Assembly: GCA_900291925.1 (NCBI GenBank)
Contig: UWYS01000005.1
Coordinates: 1,150,620 to 1,214,619, forward strand
DNA: 64,000 bases
Reading direction: 5' to 3'
From: Thecaphora thlaspeos
Lineage: Eukaryota > Basidiomycota > Ustilaginomycetes > Urocystidales > Glomosporiaceae
Under the pieces are notes generated by a model. That model had not been told where the DNA came from. It searched no databases and saw only the letters and a program-made list of their open reading frames with translations. A program made the position numbers and the translations under genes. Shown here piece by piece: positions 44,537-54,895 of the stretch (position 1 is the first letter of the stretch; each line of letters starts with the position of its first letter).

Positions 44537-47500
44537 ATGTCGGACCTCACCATCCACGCCGCCCTCTCGCCCCGCGTAGCCATCCTCGCATCCGCCGACG
44601 TACGCAACGTCATCAGCCCAAACGGCCTTACAGACCTCGCCGCACTCCTCCGCCCCTTCCAGGCCTCCGTATCACAGCTAAACGTTCGCACCTCACAGCT
44701 CGAACAACGCACATGCCAGCAGTTCCCCATCCGCTTCGACGACATCTCCACATTCACTGCGCCCACCACACCATTACATTCCGCATCCCCCACCACCACC
44801 ACCCCCACCACCACCACTACCCCATACACCCAATCACACCCCAGCCCAGAAGAGACGCTCGACCTCGTCTCCGCCCACATCAGCGCAAACGCAAATACAT
44901 GGCTCGCCCACATCCACGCCGCCAACCCCCAGCCGGCGGACGACCAGCATGCCCTCCTCACCCGCGCCACACAAAAGCTAGAAACCGCCACTCCATGGTT
45001 CATCCACTTCCGCGACACCATCCTCCATCAGCGCCCCCTCACGCGCCACCACACCTTCAACCACCCCGTCGCCCTCCTCCTCGCCGTATCCTCCGCCAGT
45101 CCAGACCCCATGAACGACTTTGCCCGCCTCTACGAGTCCGCATCCGCAAACAATCCCTTCCAGCACCACCCGTACATCGATCCAAACTGCCTAACGTACT
45201 ACCTCCTCCTCCATGACGTACATACCTCTGGCTCAGATCTCTCGCAGTCCCTCGAGGTGCTTGACCACGTCAAGCGCACATACGGCCTCCACTGCTGCCT
45301 CCTCCCCATCAACTCGGCAGAGCAGCCAGGCTCACAACGCAGCCCTGAGGTCGATCACATGTGGACCTCGGCCGCCCGTGCCCACCCAGAGCAAGCACCA
45401 GCAGCAGCAGCACCACCACCGGAAACGGCACCGACACCGGCGCCACCACCAATCACCACGGCCCGACTGCTCGACGACGAAGACGTCCGCCGCCTCAAGG
45501 GCTTCGTCCGCGAGCTGACGGCACAGAGCATCGTCCCCTTCATGGAGCGGTGCGTCCAGCAGTGGAACGAACAACTCGCCGCATCGCGCAAGGGAATCAC
45601 CGGCCGCCTCTTTGGCGCGAGCCGCAAGTTCTTTGGCAGCGCAGCCGCAAAGGCGGCATCCTCGGCATCGCCCTTGTCATCGTCGCCCGGCTACAACGTT
45701 CAGCACGACTTCTACCACCACTCGTCGGTCGAGGCCCAGACAAGGCGGCTCGCCGACTTTGCCTTTACCATTCGCGACTACAAGCTGGCCGCGGCAATGT
45801 ACGACCTCGGCCGCAAGGACTTTGCCGGCGACAAGGCATGGCGCCACAGCGCCGCCGCCAACGAAATGTTTGGCCTTGCGCATCTGATGGCCATGTACGT
45901 TGCCCGCACCCCGGCGCCCATCGACGTCGACGGCTATCTCTCCCAGGCGTGCTACGAGTACGCGCTCAAGCCAGCCAACGATCACGCCGCTCTACGCGCG
46001 ACCCTTCTGTACTACGAGGTCTACCGCGCCCTCGACCACTTCCGGCCGGCCCCCGCCGCCCTCCAGCGCATGGCACACGGTTCCGACGAGGTCTTTAGCG
46101 CGCTCCTGCTCGAGCAGGCCGCCCTCTCGGACCTCAAGCGCAAGCCGCGCCCCGCGCTGCGCAAGTGCGCCCTCCACATCGTCATGGCGGCCCACCGCTA
46201 CCAGGCGTGCGGCCAAAAGGCCCTCTCGCTCCGCTGCTACGCCCAGGCTGCCGCGCTGTATCGCGACAAGAGCTGGACGCTGGTCGAGAATCACCTCGAG
46301 CGCGAGCTGGGCATGCAGGCCTACAACGGAGGCGATGCCGACGCCGCCGTAGCCCACCTCTCCAAGCTCCTGCGTCCCGGGCAGTGTTCGGCAGAGGAGC
46401 ACGAGACGTCGCTCAAGGATCTCCTCACCGCTTTTAAGTACGCCGGCGCGCAGGGATCGAGCGGCGACGGTAGTGGCGGCAGCAGCAGCAAGCCGCCGAT
46501 CAGGCTGCAGAGGCCCATGTTCGACCCGAGGCACGCAAGAATCCGGATCACGGGTGGGGCGGCAGGGCACGACGGCGTCACGGTCTCGGACGCCGTTTGG
46601 GCCGGGCTCGAGGACGAGTTCATGGAGAGCGGCTTTACGCAGGCGACGTCGTCCTCGTTGGCAGCCTCGGCAAATGGAGACAGCAAGGTCACCGCACGGA
46701 AGCGGCCGGCGACGCTTTTGTCCAGCCGCGACAACCGAGCCGCCATCGGCGCCACCTTCTGGCTCGACGCCGTCGTCGAGAATCCGCTCAACACGACAAT
46801 CAACATTAAGCATATCCGTCCCCACCTCCGGCCGGACTCCAAGGCGGCAACAGCCAAGACCGTCGTCGACGACGCTGTAGGGCACCCTCAGGCGGCATCC
46901 GAGTCTCGCTACGACGCAGAAGCCATCGGCCCTCTTATACTCGGCCCGCGCCAGCTCCGGTCCGTCTCTCTCCCCATCCGCATCCAGGAGGCCGGCGTCC
47001 ACCGCGTCACTCACGTCAGCTTCGTGCTGGCCGACGAGCTGCCCGTCTGCGAGTCGCTCGAGGCGAAGCGGGGAAGGCGCCTCGCCTCGACGCGTGAGCA
47101 GCGCCTCGCCCCGGCCTACGCCGCGGATGAGACGCTTCGCCTGACGGTCCACGAGGCCGAGTCCGAGTCCGCTCTCTTGACGGGCATGGCCTCGCCGCCA
47201 ACATCGATGCTGCTGGGAGAGGAGTGCCGTGTCGAGCTGGTCCTGCACAATGTCAGCGCGGGCGAGGTCTCGGACGTACGGGCGCTCTGCAGTTCGCCGG
47301 GCTCGGCCGTGTTCTTGCACGGTACGGACGGGGGCAAGCAGGGCATGGCTACGACGGCGGTCTCGACGTCGACGACGTACACGGTCTCCAACGACCTCCG
47401 GGCGTCTGCGATCCAGCCTCTCGTCGGTGTCGACGAAAAGCTCGTCAGCGGCGAAGAGCGCACCTTTACCGTCGTGCTGCGCGCCACGCAGCTCGGGCCC

Positions 47501-48775
47501 GTCGATCTAGCCTGGCTCTTCGTCTTTGCCGACGCCGAGGGTCGGTTCCACGCTGCGCGCCTCAGCCATCACGTCGACGTCGAGCCGAGCCTGGACGTGT
47601 CAGTACACAGCCGACCGGTCGCCGGCCTCGCCTGCGATTACCGCCTCGCCATCCAGGCCATCAACGCCTCGGACCGCGAGACGCTGTCGGTCGTGGGCGT
47701 ATCGTTTGTCGCGCCGCACTGGCGCACCACGGACGGTGTGGAGCAAGGCTCGACCGGGCGGGATGCTAGGACGACGACGACGCTGGAGCCGTGCCAGACT
47801 TTGCGCCTCAGTTCCATCCTCACACGGACACAGGACGAGGGCGATGCGGACGCCGGCAGCCTGGCGTTTACCGTGGGCCGGCTCCGGACGATGCTGCAGA
47901 ACCGCGAGGTCGACGCCAAGGTCGGACCGCCGCCGACGCGCCTCTACGCGAGCGGATCGAGCTCGCCGGCTTCGACGACCGACGAGCCGCCGCCACACCG
48001 ACGGCTTCTCCTGCGCCACTCGCGTCTACTCTGGCGCCGACGCATGCTGTCCTCGCACTTTGCCACACTCTCGGAGACGGACCGACTGAACGCGTTCCTG
48101 CTGTACGAGCCCAACGACGTCGACGTCATCGTCCATTGGCAGACCATTTCGACGTCATCATCGTCCTCGTCGTTGGGGAACGCGGCACGACAACGCATAG
48201 GGAGTATCTACATCGCCGGCCTCGTGCTCGGACCATGTCGAAATCAACTGCGCGCTCTCGACCCATCCTCCTCCTCCGGCGCCGTCGAGGACGGAGCGGG
48301 TATACGAAGCATGTACGCCGAAACGACAAAGGAACGAGCTACGATGCTACAAAACCTACTGACGAGTCGGCTAGCCCTGGACGAAGAACCGCTGATTGTC
48401 GATGCACATTTCAAAGAGCACACCACGACCGAGCAACGGGCTAGCGTCTTTGATGGGCAAGAAGGTAAAACTCTACCGGTTGAAATCACGATACGGAACT
48501 TTTCAGAAGAGTTGCAAGTTGACTTCCTGATTCACCTTGGAGACGGTGGAGATGGTGGAGATGCGCACATTGACGATGATTTGACGAGGAGGACAAAGGT
48601 GGAATGGATAGGTAGACGTACGATTCGAGGAACACTCTTACCGCGCAGTAGCGTTGTCATAGAGCGAAAAGTGAGGGTAGAGGGGAGGGATAAAGGAGAG
48701 GGAAGGATGAATTTCGAGGGATGGACGGTTGGTATGACGTGTTTCATACCCGGTCAGAAGGATGGGGGGGAATAG
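44537..48775 (+). CDS. TRS85: TRAPP III subunit Trs85/TRAPPC8
   Basis: Trs85 directs the TRAPPIII Rab-GEF complex to autophagosomal and Golgi membranes. A single uninterrupted exon encodes 1412 residues, in the size range of TRAPPC8 proteins. The N-terminus LSPRVAILASADVRNVIS followed by LTDLAALLRPF is the family opening. RRLADFAFTIRDYKLAAAMYDLGRKDF and the following repeats of helical hairpins (AANEMFGLAHLMAMY, YEYALKPANDH) match the TPR-like region. The C-terminal third is beta-rich with Ig-like segments (LDAVVENPLNTTINI, VELVLHNVSAGEVSD). Pro/Thr and Gly/Ser insertions are present. The frame remains open upstream without a better start. It is head-to-head with SR140. Confidence 0.9.
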   Translation: MSDLTIHAALSPRVAILASADVRNVISPNGLTDLAALLRPFQASVSQLNVRTSQLEQRTCQQFPIRFDDISTFTAPTTPLHSASPTTTTPTTTTTPYTQSHPSPEETLDLVSAHISANANTWLAHIHAANPQPADDQHALLTRATQKLETATPWFIHFRDTILHQRPLTRHHTFNHPVALLLAVSSASPDPMNDFARLYESASANNPFQHHPYIDPNCLTYYLLLHDVHTSGSDLSQSLEVLDHVKRTYGLHCCLLPINSAEQPGSQRSPEVDHMWTSAARAHPEQAPAAAAPPPETAPTPAPPPITTARLLDDEDVRRLKGFVRELTAQSIVPFMERCVQQWNEQLAASRKGITGRLFGASRKFFGSAAAKAASSASPLSSSPGYNVQHDFYHHSSVEAQTRRLADFAFTIRDYKLAAAMYDLGRKDFAGDKAWRHSAAANEMFGLAHLMAMYVARTPAPIDVDGYLSQACYEYALKPANDHAALRATLLYYEVYRALDHFRPAPAALQRMAHGSDEVFSALLLEQAALSDLKRKPRPALRKCALHIVMAAHRYQACGQKALSLRCYAQAAALYRDKSWTLVENHLERELGMQAYNGGDADAAVAHLSKLLRPGQCSAEEHETSLKDLLTAFKYAGAQGSSGDGSGGSSSKPPIRLQRPMFDPRHARIRITGGAAGHDGVTVSDAVWAGLEDEFMESGFTQATSSSLAASANGDSKVTARKRPATLLSSRDNRAAIGATFWLDAVVENPLNTTINIKHIRPHLRPDSKAATAKTVVDDAVGHPQAASESRYDAEAIGPLILGPRQLRSVSLPIRIQEAGVHRVTHVSFVLADELPVCESLEAKRGRRLASTREQRLAPAYAADETLRLTVHEAESESALLTGMASPPTSMLLGEECRVELVLHNVSAGEVSDVRALCSSPGSAVFLHGTDGGKQGMATTAVSTSTTYTVSNDLRASAIQPLVGVDEKLVSGEERTFTVVLRATQLGPVDLAWLFVFADAEGRFHAARLSHHVDVEPSLDVSVHSRPVAGLACDYRLAIQAINASDRETLSVVGVSFVAPHWRTTDGVEQGSTGRDARTTTTLEPCQTLRLSSILTRTQDEGDADAGSLAFTVGRLRTMLQNREVDAKVGPPPTRLYASGSSSPASTTDEPPPHRRLLLRHSRLLWRRRMLSSHFATLSETDRLNAFLLYEPNDVDVIVHWQTISTSSSSSSLGNAARQRIGSIYIAGLVLGPCRNQLRALDPSSSSGAVEDGAGIRSMYAETTKERATMLQNLLTSRLALDEEPLIVDAHFKEHTTTEQRASVFDGQEGKTLPVEITIRNFSEELQVDFLIHLGDGGDGGDAHIDDDLTRRTKVEWIGRRTIRGTLLPRSSVVIERKVRVEGRDKGEGRMNFEGWTVGMTCFIPGQKDGGE

Positions 48776-49151
48776 GTTCGTCAGAAAAGTCGACGGTGAT
48801 GGGTGGTTGGTGAGATGAAAGAGGGGGTAATGCGAATGTTTATTCTTTCGATGAAGAACCTTGACAAATGTGTGGTTGCGTTCGAACGATACAAGGTTCC
48901 GAGGTGAGTGCGCTGATGGACTGACCCCGACCGGTGGTGATGCGTGGTGATACCCCGAATCAAAGGACGACGACGACGACGGTGAGATGGAGAAACAGAG
49001 GGAGGGATCGAGCGCACGTTACGCAGTGTTGACGTTGGAAGCTTATCGCCGAGTCCATACCATACACAACGGGCGTCGTGGCACTTTTCTCCGTACCGCT
49101 CTAGACGTTTACCTCTCCCTCCCTGTCCACTCCCCCCTTCGCCCTGAGCGC
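48776..49151. other. Convergent 3' regions, TRS85 / M28 peptidase
   Basis: This 376-base gap between stop codons contains only presumed untranslated ends. Confidence 0.4.
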
Positions 49152-50762
49152 CTACATGTAAAAGCCCGCAACGTCCAACAACGTAGCAGCCACCGTCCTA
49201 GCAGCCGCCTTCAACTGTTCGAAATCGTACCCCTCTCTCTCGCTTTTATCTCCACTAGTATGGTACATCGGATCAGCGATCGGACCGTTCCTCTCAAACA
49301 CCCACGTAGCGGGGAACCCAACCTGCCAGAAACTCAGATGGTCCGAACAACAGGCAGGCGTATAGCCCGTTACGAGTTCGGGCGTGTAGATCTGTGCGAT
49401 TCGTCGGACGTGCTGCGTTGCTGTTGTCGTGGAGAGTCGGTCGGGGAAGCCTAGTTGCATTGGTTCGTGTGCGGCGCGATATGCTAGCATGTCCATCTGA
49501 AGTGCGAGTTTCACCTTGACCTCCCGAGCGGACAGCACGTTGGCGTGGTGTTGCGAGCCGATCAGTCCCTGTTCTTCGCCCGAAAAGGCAACGAGTTGAA
49601 CGGGAGAGGTAAAGGAGAGAGATGGATGACGTCCCAAGGCACGTGCGATCGCAAGTAGTGCCGTCGTGCCGCTCCCATCGTCGTCTCCTCCTGGTGCGCT
49701 CGTTTCGCCAAACGTTCCTCGACTATCGTAATGCGCAGAGATCAGAACTACTCCTTGGTCCCCTTGCCCTTCGTCTCCACCCCGCCCGGGGATGGTGCAG
49801 ACGACGTTGGGCGAAAAGTAATCGTTGTACCTGTCCAACGTGCACCTTGACCCTCGCACGCTGCGAAGGCGCTCGGCCATAGTGTCGCGCAGCCAGCTGG
49901 CGGCCTGGTGCGCTCCGTAAGTCGAGCTGTGTCGAGAGCTCCACGATAGGCCCAAAGGCTGTGCGTCTTCGCCCGTCAAGATGCGAACGTCGGAACGCAG
50001 GTGAGAGACGTCAAAGGTCGAAGACGATACGATCGAATCGATGAGACCGTTGTACCGAGGTTTCGCGTAGTGCGGTTGGGGTTTGGGCGTCTCTTGGTCC
50101 GGCTCGTTGGCATCGTAGCGCGAGGGGTGGAAGGTGAGACGTCGTACGCGGGTGTCGCGCGGCAGGAGCGCGTCGATGCGTGCGAGTGTCGTGGCCGACA
50201 CTTGGAGCAGGGCGAAGCGAGACGAGAGGTGGATGACGTTGACCCCGACCATCTCTGACGACGACGGCGACGAGAGATGCAGAGAGGTGAGGTCGAGTTG
50301 CGCCTGTTGGTTGACGAGAGCGCCGGTGACTTCGTGCGCCGACGACGACGACGACGACGAGCGGTGCATGGCCATGCTCATGCGGTCTCTCCATGTGCTC
50401 TCCCTCTCTTGTTGCGTGACGACCTCGACGTCATCCCTGGTAGCCAACAAGACGGTCTGGTCGTCGGCGGTGACATGGCCGAGTTTTTTGACGGTCGCCT
50501 TGACGTCTACGTCTGCATCGGTGCAGGCGGATCTAGCGTCGAGCTTGTGCAGCTTGATGGCGGGGTCAGCCTCGATGTAGAAGTGGGCGGTGTGGGTGAT
50601 GCATTCGAGCGAGATGGGCAGAGTGGGCTCGCCGTCGAGAAGGTAGGAGGGAGACGAGGGACGGCCGAGTGGAGAGGAGAGGGAGAGGGTAGCGGACCCG
50701 AGAGCGGCGACGAGGAGGGCGGCGAATGATGCGGGTGCCGAGAAGAGGCGTGGGCCGACCAT
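49152..50762 (-). CDS. M28-family zinc aminopeptidase, secreted or vacuolar
   Basis: This is a dizinc exopeptidase of family M28, similar to fungal leucine aminopeptidases. One exon encodes 536 residues. The N-terminus is hydrophobic (FAALLVAALGSATLSL) and likely a signal peptide or anchor. All five metal-ligand motifs are in order: SAHYDSRG (His344), PGGDDDGSGT, the catalytic SGEEQGLIG, LQMDMLAY and PMYHTSGD. The CCSDHLSFWQVGFPATWVFE segment is typical of the fungal LAP group. The region before the catalytic domain (about residues 40-250) is probably a propeptide-like inhibitor domain. It is convergent with TRS85 and has a 4.1 kb gene-free region upstream. Confidence 0.93.
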   Translation of the reverse strand: MVGPRLFSAPASFAALLVAALGSATLSLSSPLGRPSSPSYLLDGEPTLPISLECITHTAHFYIEADPAIKLHKLDARSACTDADVDVKATVKKLGHVTADDQTVLLATRDDVEVVTQQERESTWRDRMSMAMHRSSSSSSSAHEVTGALVNQQAQLDLTSLHLSSPSSSEMVGVNVIHLSSRFALLQVSATTLARIDALLPRDTRVRRLTFHPSRYDANEPDQETPKPQPHYAKPRYNGLIDSIVSSSTFDVSHLRSDVRILTGEDAQPLGLSWSSRHSSTYGAHQAASWLRDTMAERLRSVRGSRCTLDRYNDYFSPNVVCTIPGRGGDEGQGDQGVVLISAHYDSRGTFGETSAPGGDDDGSGTTALLAIARALGRHPSLSFTSPVQLVAFSGEEQGLIGSQHHANVLSAREVKVKLALQMDMLAYRAAHEPMQLGFPDRLSTTTATQHVRRIAQIYTPELVTGYTPACCSDHLSFWQVGFPATWVFERNGPIADPMYHTSGDKSEREGYDFEQLKAAARTVAATLLDVAGFYM

Positions 50763-51309
50763 GGTGTCCTGGCGGCTGGGTCGGCTGGTCGGCTGGTCGG
50801 CTTCAGATCAGCGCGACGATGGAGAGGAGTGCGGGGCAAAGATGGACAAGAATGCAGCGGCGGCGTTTGTATCTGTGCTTGCCTCTTGACGGGCGAGGCT
50901 AGGGAGGATGGTGTGGTGTGTCCAGGCTGAGTAGGGGAGACAAGGCAGGCAGGCCGGCTGGAATGTGGGGAGAGAGGGCGGGGGTGGCCCGCACGTCAAC
51001 GCACGAGTCCTGTCGCCTCGAAGCGACGTGGCCAGCTAAGTAGCGGCTACTACGCTGGTGTCATACACGATCTCAGGAGATGGTAGATGAACTGATGGAT
51101 TGCCCAATCCGGTTCTGAGCTGGGCAGACCCTAAATATGGAGTCTGCCTGGCTTAGTCATGCACCCTCGACTCCCCGGAGCCGAGGGAGCGTGACAGCCG
51201 GCCTCGTCGTGACTGTGCGCGGCGATACGAGGTCATAAGAAGCGACGGCCCCTCGCCCACCTCCTTGTCTGCGAGCGACGACCATCCACCGAAAGCGAGG
51301 ACGAACCTC

Positions 51310-53744
51310 TACAGTATCAAGCCCAAGCCGAGCCCTGTCTACAGTCCACTACAGTAAGTTACAGTATACTTGTAGCTCAACAAAGATCCGGACCTCGGTC
51401 CGAGCAGAGGAAGAACAGGCTGGGACGAGGACGTCGACGGCCTTTGCTTTCCGTCGCCAGCCAGCCGGGCGGCCGCCAAGGCTCGGCGTCGCTACACTTA
51501 CATACAGTACATAGACTGTATCCCCCACCCTCGCTACCCGGCCAGAACCATGTCACCGCTGCCACGAGCGTGACGTGTTGCCCCCAATCCCCCCTCATCT
51601 TTCGAAGAACCGAAGGTCCGCCCTCGCTCGTTCGTCGTGACCTACAAATAGATCCTCCTGGCCCTACTGATACAGTACAGTACCTCCTTCTACATACAGT
51701 ACAGAACGCGGTGTAAGGGGAGCATCCGCTTACCACAGCTCTACAGCTCTCGCCTAGTCTTGCCTCCGCGGCGACGTGGCAAATTCTGTGGCGAGGACAG
51801 CCTTTTGTCGTTGCGTAAGTGTACCGTGGATTCCCAGCCTCCGACGACGGTTCATCGCACGCTAGCTCGACCGGCCTGGTCTCTCGGCGCGACTGCGTGG
51901 TCTCGCACGCTTCCGCGCCATGCTTTGTAGTACAACAGATATCGTCCGTGACCAGAGTCTTGGCATACGGCTGTCCTGATCGACCGTGCCTCGCCGTGGT
52001 GGTGGTGCGCCGTGCTTCCTTGGAGCTCGGAGCGCCACTCAAGGCTCCCTCTCCAGAGCGACGCCTGGCCTTTTGCCGTTTGTCGCCGAGAGCTCGGCAG
52101 GATGGACGGAGGTTTAAGTACATACTGTACTGTAACAGAGTAAGCAAGCAACGCACCGTCGTCAAATCGCCCCGACGTTTGGCTGCAACGTAACGATGTA
52201 CTGGACCTGCTGACAATTGCCATTAGACGCCCTTCCTACTGTAGCTGCGGGGCCTTCGTGTGTCTTTGTCGCACCAAATCGCTCCTACAAGGGGTACTGT
52301 ACATACTCTGACTGTACTCTACCTTACTCACAGCAGTACCCCCCGAGCCGGCTCAATTTAGGGCCGGACATCTCGCGGACCTTTATATGCTAAAAGCGCC
52401 TCCTCCTTCTCCGGCTCCTCCTGCGCCTTCTCCCTCCGCGAGTCGCCCGCCGCCGGTTGGTCCCCCCCCCCAGTCCTTCCCCCTTCTCTGTCGCGCCCGC
52501 CTTCGCCCACGGGTCGAGTCGAGGCCTGCTTGGCTTCTAATTGATCCCTACCGAGCGTCGTCGGAGCAGCCGTACGTGTCATTGCGGAAAGCCCAGGATG
52601 ATGATAACCATTCTGCATGTATCTTGTCACGACATCTCCATTCGCCCATTGACGATTGTACTCGAACGTCCAAGCTAGGCGTCGCCTTATTCTTCGGATG
52701 CTGCAGCAGACGGTGTTTCCACGGGGCGGTATGTACAGTGCTTTCTTTGTTCAGAGCGGGGGAACAAGCAGAGAGGTGCTTCGCTCGCGACTGGGTCCTG
52801 CACCACCACTGCACTGCGACTCCGGGCCTGCGGGGTTCTTAGATTGGCAAGATGCTCGCAGCAGGGTCCCCTTATCGTACTCTAAGATCTCTGTACGCGC
52901 AGTGTGTACAGAAAGAGCCGGTCCTTACCATCAACGCCGGCCCCCGGCCTGCCTGCTCACGCCATACCCACTCAAGTTGTACTCACCCAATGACCCCGCT
53001 GTAATACCGCTCGGTCGTTGGCATCATCGTATCGCCGCCGGCCCGGCCCGGCCGATCGCCGATGCCTCCCTGTCATTCACGTTCTTGATTGCGACGCCCG
53101 GGAGACGCAGGGAAAGGACGAAGGAAGTCCGACGGACGTCCGACCGACCGTACCGTCTCATTCCACCGAAAGAGGCTGTGGGATGGCGATGCAAAAGAGC
53201 AGGCCGAAGAGCGCGAGAGGGGGAAGCGTCGCTCGCCATCGACGACCTCCGGAGAGGGCCGAAGGAGGGGCATACCTAGAAAAAAAAAAGCAGCACGGCA
53301 TTGCGCCGCCACATTGCGCCGCCATCGGCCATCCCTCGCCCACCGGGCCTCGAGGGGCAGCCGGCGAGCAAGTGCAAGTTTCAGAGATGAGAGGCCAGGC
53401 GACGAGGGCCTGGGAAGAGAGCATGCGACCTTCTCGCCTCCCCGACCGTCGGCTCTCTTGCTTTTTCTTTCTGCTCGCCTTCTTCTCGCGCCCTCGGCAG
53501 CACCCTTGCAATCCACGAACAAACGAACCAAAGCAACCAACGGCCTACAGTACAGTACCCTTCACAGGCGCACAGCAGCAGCAGCAGCAGCAGCAGGCGA
53601 GGCGAGCGAGCGGTGTGACCCTGCGGCGGCCTCGATAGTAAAGCTTTCTTCTCTCTCCCTCTCCCACCTGCCTCCTCGTGTACTGCTGTCCTGCCTGTAC
53701 GCCAGAGTCGTTTGCTGCTCCGCCGCCGTCACTTACGTACTGTA
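51310..53744. promoter_or_regulatory. Cluster of TACAGTA / TACTGTA heptamers
   Basis: By eye, 14 copies of TACAGTA or its complement TACTGTA lie between 51310 and 53744, several overlapping as TACAGTACAGTA (51671, 53546) or TACTGTACTGTA (52123). Only about nine others were noticed in the remaining 61 kb. They sit in non-coding DNA between two divergent genes. The density suggests a binding motif or a degenerate repeat remnant; the binder is unknown. Confidence 0.5.
53573..53596 (+). repeat. CAG trinucleotide repeat, eight copies
   Basis: Eight uninterrupted CAG triplets occur in non-coding DNA upstream of the Zn(II)2Cys6 gene. Confidence 0.9.
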
Positions 53745-54895
53745 TCAACGCGCGCCTTTTTGCCCGTCTCGCCGCGGCTAGCCTCTCTGCCCTGCCTCTG
53801 TTCGCTATCTCTGATCCGCGCAGACGCTTCGTCGTCGGTCCTGTGTAGCCTGGCCTGCTTCTAAGTACTCTGCGCTTGCGCCGCCCAGTTCCATCCTCGT
53901 CGCCCTCGTCGCCCTCGTCGCCCTCTCCGCCCGTCCTTTCCTGCTCGCTTCTTCCGCCTCCTTCCGGCCTCCTGCTGCTGTTCTTCCTGCTCCGTCGTAT
54001 AAACGTAGCCTGCCTCTTGATCCTGCCTTCTTTGGCGCAGCAGCGGCGGCAGAAACGGTCGGAGGGTGGACGCTGCCCGCCCTGGTGACCTGTCGCCTCT
54101 CGCCTCCCTATCTGGCGTTGGCCCTGCTGGCCGGTACTACAGCTGACCCTGTCCCTGATCTGGCGTGCGTGCTCGTCCTCAGCTGCGCGCCCCTCGCCCT
54201 CGCCTGCTTCTTCCCCTCCTATTGCTCCCCCCCTTTTCCCTCTTCTTCTCGTATCGGTTCGCCTTTCCCCTTTCCCCATCGTCCTCCTCATCTTTCTCCT
54301 CTTCCTCATCCTTCTTCCTGCCCGTCCACCGCGTCCCTCATCTTGCCCGTCCTTCCTTCTGCACCACATCTTTGCTCACGACGCCTATCGTCGCGCCACC
54401 GTCATCCTCCACTGCCGGACTCTCCTCGTGTCAAGGACTTTCCACCCAGCGCATCCCTCATAAACCCGCCACTCTCGACGCTATCCCTGACCGTCCAGCC
54501 GATCGACCGATCTACCTACACAGAATCCGCTCGCCGCCGATAGCAGCAGCAGCAGCAGCAGCAAGTGCAGCCCCTCATCAGAGGCCTACCCACACTGCTC
54601 GCCTCGAGACACATCCTAGCTGGTGCACCTTCGGACCGCATGTTGGTCAGAGCATAGTCGCCCGGCATTACAGCTCGCGATCAGCCATTCGAGAGCTTCC
54701 AATACCCGATATCACCCTCGCTTGGCCACGCGGCACCGCGTTCTCCAAGCCCATCGTCGCTGACGCCGACCAAGCCCACGACCACCAACGTACTGCTCCA
54801 ACGACGGTATCTTCTCCATCGCCAGATAGACTCTAGAGACCTAATCCGCCGATCCAACCCACGTCAACAGCGCACCCATCGACGGTCCGACCGAC

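Larger units (their letters stand above)
50763..54895. promoter_or_regulatory. 4.1 kb gene-free region upstream of Zn2Cys6 regulator
   Basis: No frame here resembles a protein family. The stretch carries a cluster of TACAGTA/TACTGTA heptamers (listed separately), a run of eight CAG triplets (53573-53596) and another CAG run near 54541-54565. From about 53880 to 54520 it is strongly pyrimidine-rich. It most likely holds an extended promoter and a long 5' leader of the Zn(II)2Cys6 gene, plus the promoter of the M28 peptidase on the other side; an unannotated non-coding RNA is possible. Confidence 0.4.

Noticed and set aside
45992..47320. Minus-strand open frame of 442 codons inside TRS85
   Set aside because: It is antisense to conserved TRAPPC8 sequence and resembles no family; it is a composition shadow.
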